From JAFGJQ01 sp964586145 (lineage in GTDB: Bacteria; Planctomycetota; Phycisphaerae; UBA1845), in NCBI GenBank assembly GCA_964586145.1, contig CAZPHH010000093.1, positions 1 through 17,952 on the forward strand: a stretch of 17,952 nucleotides of DNA. Direction: 5' to 3'. A program made the translations under genes and the position numbers. Within the stretch, counting starts at the first letter, position 1, and every line of letters begins with the position of its first letter. Below are positions 8,552 through 15,635 of this stretch, piece by piece. The notes beneath the pieces are model-generated. The model was not told the origin of the DNA, made no database searches, and saw only the letters and a program-made list of their open reading frames with translations.

Positions 8552-9157
8552 ATGGGACTCGGAGCCTGGACAAAGAGGCAACTGGGTTGCTCGCCGGCCA
8601 CGCTCGGCATCGTTGCGGTGGCCGCGCTGCCGGTGCTGGTCAGCGTGATCTTGTGGGGACTGGGACAGGCCGGACCCACTTTGGTATATCAGGACGCCCG
8701 TTTTCCCCTCAGCCCAGGGATTGGGAAGTGCTCCCCCCGAACCTGGCAAACAATGCAAACTCCAGGGCAAGTCGTGCGATACGATGGATTCTGGGAGCGG
8801 TTTTTGGGTGGGCTCCACGGGACGCACGGCGATCTGCTGGTCGCCACCGGTCCCGATTTCGTGGCCGTGGCTCGTTGCAGCGCTCCTGGATCACAGCATG
8901 GGGAACGAGTGCGTGGCTGGTTCACCGTTCAACACGGACGTCTGTTCGTTTACTCGTTGCTCACGGCAATCGTTTTCTTCGGCGTGTTGCGCTTGCTGCT
9001 CGCCATCACGCGCAAGGTGCGGGCGGAATGGTTCGTGCCTGCCGGCCACTGCACGGGATGCAGATACAACCTGCGGGGGCTGCCGGAGGCGCGCTGCCCC
9101 GAATGTGGTCGTCCATTTGAGCCAACCCCTGCCGCGATCGCCACAAGACACACTTGA
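8552..9157 (+). CDS. two-helix membrane protein with C-terminal four-cysteine zinc ribbon
   Basis: Function unknown; 201 residues. Two hydrophobic segments at about 16-38 and 133-153 flank a roughly 95-residue soluble loop that contains the sequence VVRYDGFWERF. The C-terminal tail carries Cys167-x2-Cys170 and Cys182-x2-Cys185 around YNLRGLPEA, a rubredoxin-like zinc ribbon (CPECGRPFEP) that I associate with planctomycete membrane proteins. By the positive-inside rule (RKVRAEW after helix 2) the ribbon should face the cytoplasm and the loop the outside. The start at 8552 has GAGG ten bases upstream. It follows GH9 after 62 bases with no visible terminator, so it may be co-transcribed with it. 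Confidence 0.8.
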   Translation: MGLGAWTKRQLGCSPATLGIVAVAALPVLVSVILWGLGQAGPTLVYQDARFPLSPGIGKCSPRTWQTMQTPGQVVRYDGFWERFLGGLHGTHGDLLVATGPDFVAVARCSAPGSQHGERVRGWFTVQHGRLFVYSLLTAIVFFGVLRLLLAITRKVRAEWFVPAGHCTGCRYNLRGLPEARCPECGRPFEPTPAAIATRHT

Positions 9158-9207
9158 GCGGGCTGTGCGTGGACGCAACCGGTCCGGGGGCAACCGGCCT
9201 ATGCGTG

Positions 9208-12078
9208 TCAGGGCTGAAACTCCAGAAGGATAGCCGGGGTGCGGGCTTGGTCGAAGGGCGTGCCTTCGAAGTGGGCCCATTCGCGGATGCTGCTGTAGAC
9301 CGCGTCGTGTGGGACCGTCTCGGCCCAGGAGCCGTCGGGCCGTTGGACGGCCAGAGCGAGGCCGCCGATCTTGAAGAAGTCGCCGACGGAGTTGTCCACG
9401 ATCAGCTCGTTCTTCCGGCGGAGGGCTGCCAGCGCGGGACCGGTCACGTCGATCACGTGCTCCTGCCAGGCGGATAGCAGACCGGTGTTTGCAGGAACGG
9501 TGGCGAGCTTCTGGCCGTTGAGGTGGATGAACTTGTCGCGATAGCGGGGTTCCGGATTCGAGTCAAACACCCGAATGCGCAGTTTGGCGGCCCGAATGTC
9601 GGCCAGCGCCCCGTCCGGCAGGCGGCGCGGGTCCTCGCGGGCAAACGCCAAGTCCTCGGCCAGGCGGAGCGTCTGCCTTCGAGAAGTCTGTGCGATGGCG
9701 GGCGGCAAGGCATCGTCGGAAGGTGTTGCAGCCTCAATCGGCCGGTCGGCCAGCAACCATACGTCCACAGTCGTTGCGGGCGCGCTGAAGACTGATGCAT
9801 CACGATCCGTTGTCCAGAGGAGTCTGGTACTCTGGCCACGATGTGCCCGCAAATCCACGCTTTGCATTCGCCAGGTCGGGCCGTCGGCGCGACGCGGTTG
9901 AACGGCAGCACCGTCCAGCGTCACCGTTGCCGGGGCCGGCGGGCCTGCGGCGGCGGTCCGCGCGACGATCAGCACTTCACATCGGAGCATGGCCTCGTCG
10001 GGAACGGAGACGTCGATCCGAATGACCGGGTGACCGGCCTCGGAGGCGGACAGCTCGGCGCGGCCGGCCACAGGGGCAGAGATGGCCCGCGCAGGCCCGC
10101 TCGGCTCGCCGGGCGTCAGTTCGATGGCCGTCACGGATGCGCCGGGCAGGGTCACGTTGATGGGCCGGCCGGATGCGAAACGATCCGGCAGCGGTTCCAC
10201 GTACGGGTAGATCACGCGGCCGGCGAAGGATCGGCCGGGTTGACCGCGATAGCGCGTGGTCTTGTCGAACGGGACGCTCAGCTCCTGGGCCGCCAGGTCG
10301 GGGTTCCGCAACACGAGGATGCCGCGGTCACCCTTGAAGTGGGCGTAGCCGTGCGGCTTGCCGGCGGCCGGGTCCCCGCCGACGAAAACCGACGGCTCCA
10401 GCACATCGCGGTTCTGGATGGCCCAGCGGGTCGCCCGCCCCAGAACGTCCCAGCGGTCGGCCGTCATCATGTCGGGCGTGATGTACCATTCCATGAGCTG
10501 TACGCCGCGGCCGTAGTACATCATCACGTTGTCGGCGAACTCCCGCAGCGTTTCGTCGGGGCCGCCGAGCGGCTGGTACCTTCCGTGAATAATCCCGTGC
10601 GTCATCATGGCGGACACCGGGACCAGGCCGCGCTGGCGGACGTACACGTTGTGGAAGTGTACGTCTCGGTAGCTCATGTCCCATTCTCGCGGCGACAGTT
10701 GCGGCCACGTCTTGTTGTAGCCGTAATCGCTGGAGTCCATCCAGACCGTGTCGGCGTGCATCAGCCACCACGGGGAGTGCCAGACGTAGCTGGTCACGTT
10801 CAGGAAGATGTCGGGCTGGAGCGTGCGCTCAAACGCCATGAGGTCGAGTTGGGCGTCCAGGTTGGCCTCGTGGCCGTGGTGTTCGTCAGGCAGGTGGCCG
10901 TGGCCCTCGGCGGAGCATTGGAGCTGGTTGAAATCGTGCTTGAAGTAGTTGATGTTGCCCTCTCGGATGATGCGATCGAGGGCGGCACGGATGGCAGCGT
11001 TGTACTTCGGGCCGACCAGGCAGTAGTACGGCCCTCGGTTGGATATCTCGTATCCCTGCTCGCGGCCCCACGCCACGTCCAGGTTGAAGCCGTTGAAGGG
11101 GAGCCACAGTCCCAGCCGCGTTCCTCTTTCCTCCAATGCCTGTCGCAGTGTTCGGAAGCCGTCCGGGAAGAGGGCCGGCCGGGGGACCCAGATGGACTTC
11201 GGCTCCTGGTACCCGTCGTCGGGCACCATGGAGGTCATGGCGATTCCGTACGGATGGAGCACGCTCCTTTTGAACGCTTCAAACGTCGAGACGATGGCGT
11301 CGTTGGTGATCTCCGTTTCTCGGAAGTCGTACCAACTGTTGTAGTGGAGCATCAGGCGCAGGGGGCGGCGGATCGTATCGAGGTAATCAGCAAAGGCCAG
11401 CTCGAGCGGATCGCCCTTGGCGCCGACGCCCACCACGGCGGTCTTGCTGACGACGGTTGTCGCCGCGTCGTCGCCGGGGCGCGGCGGGCGGCCGGGGAAA
11501 TGCGCCAGGCGCACCTGGCCTTCTTCATGGCTGGTCCGGCCACCAGGATACTCCAGCCCGGCGAACCAGGCATCGCCGATGAAGACCGGCTCGCCGCGTC
11601 CGCCGCGATCAAGCGGCGCGCCCACGCGAAACTGCTCCACGTCAAGTCGATCGACGATTGCTCCAGGGGCGAGCGTCAGATGAATCGTCTTTCGCAGGTA
11701 CGGTTCGCTGCCCAGGCGATACTCGATCGTCACGTCGCGCAGAGGCGTGGGTTCCGCCCGTCTGGGGACATAGCGGATCGTGAGCGTCTGCGTCGCCCCG
11801 TCCCGGGTGAGGGTCGGCCTGCCGTCGCACCGGAATTCCGCGAGGGTCAGCGTGGTACCGTCCAGCAGAGTGATGTGCAGCTCGTCGCTGTCCAGATCCA
11901 GCCGGTCTGATCCGTCGGCCCGCTCGAGTCGCACGGTTCGCCACGTGCCGTCCGTTTCGTGAAAGACGCGCCGCACGAAGGCGTTCTCCAGCTTGAGGTC
12001 GGACTCGGCCCGTGCGGCAGCGAGATCAACACAACTCATTCCGAACAGAACACACAGACTCAGACAAGTGCGATGCAT
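9208..12078 (-). CDS. large secreted clan GH-D (GH36-like) glycoside hydrolase
   Basis: Probable exported alpha-galactosidase-like enzyme of 956 residues. A signal peptide at 1-24 (cleavage after AARA) precedes an N-terminal beta-sandwich (about 25-245) and a TIM barrel (about 250-560), with beta-rich C-terminal modules after about 560. The last module (about 830-950) looks like a galactose-binding-type jelly roll. In the barrel, YFKHDFNQL gives a nucleophile candidate Asp382, comparable with the KWD motif of GH36. MDSSDYGYN holds acid/base candidates Asp448 and Asp451. The 66-69 residue spacing fits clan GH-D. A histidine-rich stretch follows the nucleophile. AGGAGG lies nine bases before ATG 12078 and six before GTG 12081; either start is possible. 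Clan placement is moderately sure; family and substrate are not. Confidence 0.75.
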   Translation of the reverse strand: MHRTCLSLCVLFGMSCVDLAAARAESDLKLENAFVRRVFHETDGTWRTVRLERADGSDRLDLDSDELHITLLDGTTLTLAEFRCDGRPTLTRDGATQTLTIRYVPRRAEPTPLRDVTIEYRLGSEPYLRKTIHLTLAPGAIVDRLDVEQFRVGAPLDRGGRGEPVFIGDAWFAGLEYPGGRTSHEEGQVRLAHFPGRPPRPGDDAATTVVSKTAVVGVGAKGDPLELAFADYLDTIRRPLRLMLHYNSWYDFRETEITNDAIVSTFEAFKRSVLHPYGIAMTSMVPDDGYQEPKSIWVPRPALFPDGFRTLRQALEERGTRLGLWLPFNGFNLDVAWGREQGYEISNRGPYYCLVGPKYNAAIRAALDRIIREGNINYFKHDFNQLQCSAEGHGHLPDEHHGHEANLDAQLDLMAFERTLQPDIFLNVTSYVWHSPWWLMHADTVWMDSSDYGYNKTWPQLSPREWDMSYRDVHFHNVYVRQRGLVPVSAMMTHGIIHGRYQPLGGPDETLREFADNVMMYYGRGVQLMEWYITPDMMTADRWDVLGRATRWAIQNRDVLEPSVFVGGDPAAGKPHGYAHFKGDRGILVLRNPDLAAQELSVPFDKTTRYRGQPGRSFAGRVIYPYVEPLPDRFASGRPINVTLPGASVTAIELTPGEPSGPARAISAPVAGRAELSASEAGHPVIRIDVSVPDEAMLRCEVLIVARTAAAGPPAPATVTLDGAAVQPRRADGPTWRMQSVDLRAHRGQSTRLLWTTDRDASVFSAPATTVDVWLLADRPIEAATPSDDALPPAIAQTSRRQTLRLAEDLAFAREDPRRLPDGALADIRAAKLRIRVFDSNPEPRYRDKFIHLNGQKLATVPANTGLLSAWQEHVIDVTGPALAALRRKNELIVDNSVGDFFKIGGLALAVQRPDGSWAETVPHDAVYSSIREWAHFEGTPFDQARTPAILLEFQP

Positions 12079-12128
12079 CACGGTATTCCTCCTGCACCAG
12101 CCGTCCGAAGGGCCGCCTCACCACGATG

Positions 12129-12144
12129 CGCGGGTCGACCCGCG
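12129..12144. promoter_or_regulatory. 16-bp perfect palindrome, possible operator of the GH-D gene
   Basis: CGCGGGTCGACCCGCG is a perfect 16-base palindrome centred between 12136 and 12137. It directly follows the minus-strand -10 candidate at 12151-12146, so it would cover the transcription start of the GH-D gene about 60 bases before its start codon. A dimeric repressor could bind there. GC-rich palindromes also arise by chance, so the role is inference. Confidence 0.35.
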
Positions 12145-12145
12145 G

Positions 12146-12151
12146 ATCATA
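12146..12151 (-). promoter_or_regulatory. candidate -10 box of the GH-D gene
   Basis: Reads TATGAT on the minus strand, 68-73 bases before the ATG. It is the same hexamer as the -10 candidate of the GH9 gene. No -35 match is present at 16-17 bases (CCCCCT), so the promoter would be weak or activator-dependent. Confidence 0.3.
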
Positions 12152-12267
12152 ACCGCTTTGGCCGTCCAGGGGGACGCGCGGCCCTGAATTGGGGATGGCG
12201 AACGCGTCCGCGTGGCGAGTTCGCGTGAAAAGACCGGGATTGCGGGGGGCTTCTCGTATCGTCGTGT

Positions 12268-12295
12268 TTGAGGCGATGAGGTCGGGGTGTATAGT
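12268..12295 (+). promoter_or_regulatory. candidate sigma70-like promoter of the GHL10-amidase gene
   Basis: TTGAGG (12268-12273), a 16-base spacer and TATAGT (12290-12295) precede the start codon by 64 bases. The match is four of six at -35 and five of six at -10. The leader would be about 58 bases and includes the GGAGG ribosome site. Confidence 0.4.
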
Positions 12296-12359
12296 GGCGC
12301 GGGGCACGCGAGTGTGGGTCGAGCAGCACTGTTGTCGGAAGTTCGAGGAGGTGACGAAC

Positions 12360-15300
12360 ATGTGGGCTTGCCTTTTCATCGCAGCACTGTCAGCTATTGC
12401 GGAGCCGACACCGGCCACGCCGACGGAGGCGCCGGCGGAGTTTCGCGCGGCCTGGGTTTCGCGCTTCGAGTGGACCTCGCGGGACCCGGAGGAATGTCGG
12501 GCGAAGATCGTCCAGGTTTTCCACACGCTCGCGGAAGCGAATTTCAACGCGGCGGTGTTCCAGGTCCGCGGGGAGGCCGAAACGCTCTACCCCAGCGACC
12601 TCGAGCCGTGGTCGGTGCTGTTCGGAGGGCAAAGTCCCGGGTTCGACCCGGTCGCGTTCGCCCTCGAGCAGGCGCGTGAGTGCGGAATCTCGTTCCACGC
12701 CTACATCAACCCGATGCCGCTGCGCTCCCAGCGCCGGCCGAACGTCGCAGAAGACCCGCAGCACCTCTTCTACCGCCACGGCCCCGTCGCGTCCCAGCCG
12801 TGGGTGTGCATGGACCCGGAGGGGCGGATTGCCCGTACCGAATACTTCTACCTTTCCCCGGGTGTGCCCGGCGTGCATGCGTATCTTCGCAATGTGATCA
12901 TGGATTTCGTGAGGCGGTACGACGTGGATGGAATCCACCTGGATCGCATCCGCTACCCGGGCGCCGAGTACAGCCACGATCCCGTCAGCCGTCGCCGGTT
13001 CATGGAGCGGGGCAATCCGAACCTGCTGGAATGGTCCGACTGGCAGCGGGAGCAGCTTGACAAATTCGTCAACGACCTGGCGGCGGAGACCTGGTCGGAG
13101 AAGCCGGACCTCCTCATGTCTTGCGCGGCGTGGGGCATCTACAACCGCCACCACATCGACGGGTACGGCGGGTTCAGCAGCGGCTTCCACGACTACTACC
13201 AGGACACGTGGAACTGGCGCCGCCTGGGCGCGATGGACGTGCTCATGCCGATGATCTACTGGGATCTCGCGGATCCCAAGCCAAACTACGACGAACTGAT
13301 GGAAGACTTCATCCGCGGCGTGGGGCCGGACCATTTCGTGGGCGGGCAGAACGTCTTCAGCCCCGAGGAGAATCTGCAGCAGATGCGCCTCACGCGCGAG
13401 GCCGGCGGCCTGGGCACCGTGCTGTGGAACTTCCGATCCGCGCTCCAGCGCGGCGTCATCGAACACGCCCACGAAGAGCTCTACCAGGAAAGGGCCCCCG
13501 TGCCCGTGCCCGCCCGCGTGACGGACCCGCAGTACGGCGCGGTTTTGGGCACCGTTCTCACTGACGACGGCGAGCCGCTGGAGGATGCCTGGGTGTCGCT
13601 CGAGCCGGTCGATGACAACGTGCGACCCCGCGGGGTCTTCCGCCAGACGTGGACCAGCAGCGCCGACGGCCGGTTCGCGTTCCTCAACGTTCCGCCCGGC
13701 CAAGTGCGATGCCGGGTGGAGTACGTCGGCGCACCGGCAGTCACTACGGAACCGGTGGAGATCGAAGTCGGCCAGACCGCACGCATCAACGTGACCGTGC
13801 CCGAATCGGCCGAGGCGCAGCGGCAGCCGTTCCTGGCCATCCTTCGGCCTCAGGACGGCCTCCATACCACTCGCCGCGTGGTTCACCTGCTGGGCCGCAC
13901 GCGGCCCGGGCATCGCGTCACTGTCAACGGCAACGCCGTGGACGTGTACAGCACCGGTGGCTTCGCCAAGGACGGCATCCCGCTGGAACTGGGCGAAAAC
14001 CAAATCGAAATCACGGTGGCCGAGCGCCGCCGCTCGCACACCCGCGTCGTTACCGTCACCCGCGTCGAGCCCGAACCCGCGGAGGCCGTCACCGCGCTGC
14101 GCTTCCTGCAGCCGGCGGAAGAAGTCACCGTGCAACCGGGTCAACTGCTGGAGGTTCGCCTGGAAGGGCCATCTGGACGAACGGGGACGGTTTCGGTCTT
14201 TGATGGCAAATTCGAACTGCCGCTGGCCGAGGCGGTCGACGCCGAGGGCAAGCCCGCCGGAACCTATTCCGCGGTCATGCGCGTGCCGGAATCGGCGATC
14301 GGCAGGCAAACGGAGGTGAAGGTCGAACTGGCCGGAATTGAGCAGGCGCCAGCCTTGAAAGGCGATGCCCCCGGCTCCGTGGACGTGTGGGACCCGGCCC
14401 AGGTCCGCGTGGCCGAAACGACGTCTGACCAGACGGGAATTACGTACGGGCTGCACCGCGTGCGGCTGGGCGGCCCCTGGATGGCCTGGGTCCCGCGGGG
14501 AACACGATTCGAGGTGGTCGGTCGTCAGGGGGAAAACTGCAAGGTTCGCCTCTCCGCGTCGATGACCGGCTGGGTTTCGCAGGACGACATCCGCTGGCTG
14601 CCGCCAGGGACGGCCGTGCCGCACAACTTCTTCACGTCGTGCAGCGTGGGTGAGCGCGATGATCACGACGTTGTTTCGATCGGAATGGGCGCCCCGGTGG
14701 TTGTGGCGGTTCGACCGGCCATCGATCCGACGAATCGGCTCTACATTGATTTCTTCAACACCCACGATGCGACGACGTGGATCACGCACAGGACCGGGGC
14801 CCAGGTCATCGGTCCGGTTCAGGCGGAGCAGATGGAAGAGGACTGGCTGCGCCTGACGGTGCCTCTGAACTGCAAGCAGAACTGGGGGTACTGGACGGAA
14901 ATGCGCGACGGGCGCTTTACGCTGCACGTACGGCGCCCGCCGGCCATCGCGGCGTTTCCGGATTCACCGGTTCGCGGGCGGACCATCGCCCTGGAGGCCG
15001 GTCACGGGGGGACGGGCTCGGGCGCGGTCGGCCTCTTCGGCACGAAGGAGAAGACCGTGAACTGGGAGGCGGCCCGGGCGCTCCAGCGTGAGCTGGAGTC
15101 GCGCGGGGCCCGCGTGGTCCAGGTGCGGCGGGGCGACGAAGCGCCGACGCTGATGGAGCGTGCGGAGCGGGCCAACCGGGCGAACGCAGATCTTTACGTC
15201 AGCATCCATGCGAACGCGGCCGGCGGTGCGGGCGGCTTTTTGCGTACGTCCGGGACGAGCACGTACTACCACGGCATCCACTGCCAGCGGCCGGCCAAGC

Positions 15301-15527
15301 TGATCTACGAAAAACTGTTGGGCCTGGGCTGGGACGAGTTCGGCGTGGTGGGCAACTTCTCGTACATGCCGCTGCGCAACACGCGCGTGCCGGCCATCCT
15401 GATCGAGCAGGCGTTCATGTCGCATCCGGGTGACGAGGCGCGCCTGCTGGACCCGGACTACCACCGGCAGCAGGCCATCGCCGTGGCGGACGCCCTGGAA
15501 GCCTTCTTCGACGGCGCAAGGGAGTGA
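12360..15527 (+). CDS. secreted GHL10 glycosyl hydrolase / N-acetylmuramoyl-L-alanine amidase fusion
   Basis: A 1055-residue exported cell-wall enzyme. ATG 12360 follows GGAGG by eight bases. A short signal peptide (1-14, ending SAIA) has no basic residue before its core. Domains, in order: GHL10/DUF187 barrel at 27-378 (AAWVSRFEW, HAYINPM, GIHLDRIRYP with Asp195); carboxypeptidase-regulatory-like fold at 392-481; two Ig-like modules at about 490-568 and 575-660; SH3-like domain at 681-748 (GWVSQDDI); AMIN-like region at about 755-860; amidase_3 at 874-1050. The amidase has zinc ligands His882 (EAGHGG), Glu897 (TKEKTVN) and His950 (SIHANA), plus catalytic Glu1016 (LIEQAF), so it looks active. 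GHL10 relatives such as E. coli DigH cut glycan lacking stem peptides, and amidase_3 enzymes remove those peptides. The combined role is inferred. Divergent from the GH-D gene. Confidence 0.9.
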   Translation: MWACLFIAALSAIAEPTPATPTEAPAEFRAAWVSRFEWTSRDPEECRAKIVQVFHTLAEANFNAAVFQVRGEAETLYPSDLEPWSVLFGGQSPGFDPVAFALEQARECGISFHAYINPMPLRSQRRPNVAEDPQHLFYRHGPVASQPWVCMDPEGRIARTEYFYLSPGVPGVHAYLRNVIMDFVRRYDVDGIHLDRIRYPGAEYSHDPVSRRRFMERGNPNLLEWSDWQREQLDKFVNDLAAETWSEKPDLLMSCAAWGIYNRHHIDGYGGFSSGFHDYYQDTWNWRRLGAMDVLMPMIYWDLADPKPNYDELMEDFIRGVGPDHFVGGQNVFSPEENLQQMRLTREAGGLGTVLWNFRSALQRGVIEHAHEELYQERAPVPVPARVTDPQYGAVLGTVLTDDGEPLEDAWVSLEPVDDNVRPRGVFRQTWTSSADGRFAFLNVPPGQVRCRVEYVGAPAVTTEPVEIEVGQTARINVTVPESAEAQRQPFLAILRPQDGLHTTRRVVHLLGRTRPGHRVTVNGNAVDVYSTGGFAKDGIPLELGENQIEITVAERRRSHTRVVTVTRVEPEPAEAVTALRFLQPAEEVTVQPGQLLEVRLEGPSGRTGTVSVFDGKFELPLAEAVDAEGKPAGTYSAVMRVPESAIGRQTEVKVELAGIEQAPALKGDAPGSVDVWDPAQVRVAETTSDQTGITYGLHRVRLGGPWMAWVPRGTRFEVVGRQGENCKVRLSASMTGWVSQDDIRWLPPGTAVPHNFFTSCSVGERDDHDVVSIGMGAPVVVAVRPAIDPTNRLYIDFFNTHDATTWITHRTGAQVIGPVQAEQMEEDWLRLTVPLNCKQNWGYWTEMRDGRFTLHVRRPPAIAAFPDSPVRGRTIALEAGHGGTGSGAVGLFGTKEKTVNWEAARALQRELESRGARVVQVRRGDEAPTLMERAERANRANADLYVSIHANAAGGAGGFLRTSGTSTYYHGIHCQRPAKLIYEKLLGLGWDEFGVVGNFSYMPLRNTRVPAILIEQAFMSHPGDEARLLDPDYHRQQAIAVADALEAFFDGARE

Positions 15528-15635
15528 CGCGCTACGCCGGTTTCGTGTCTCCCCAGTCTCGCCGCCATCCGCGCGGGGTCCCGCCGTTCGGCCTGGGCAA
15601 TGCAGAATCCGGGCAACGGGAGAGCGCCGCGTTTG

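Noticed and set aside
9166..9197. Small hairpins (TGCGT/ACGCA and CCGGT/ACCGG) between the convergent genes as a terminator
   Set aside because: Stems are only five pairs, one has a two-base loop, and no T-tract follows on either strand.
9841..11910. 689-codon open frame opposite the GH-D gene
   Set aside because: No recognisable domain and shadow-like composition; the minus strand has a signal peptide, ribosome site and clear enzyme motifs.
12390..14927. 845-codon open frame opposite the GHL10-amidase gene
   Set aside because: Arg/His/Val-rich shadow of a GC-rich coding strand, without ribosome site or motif.
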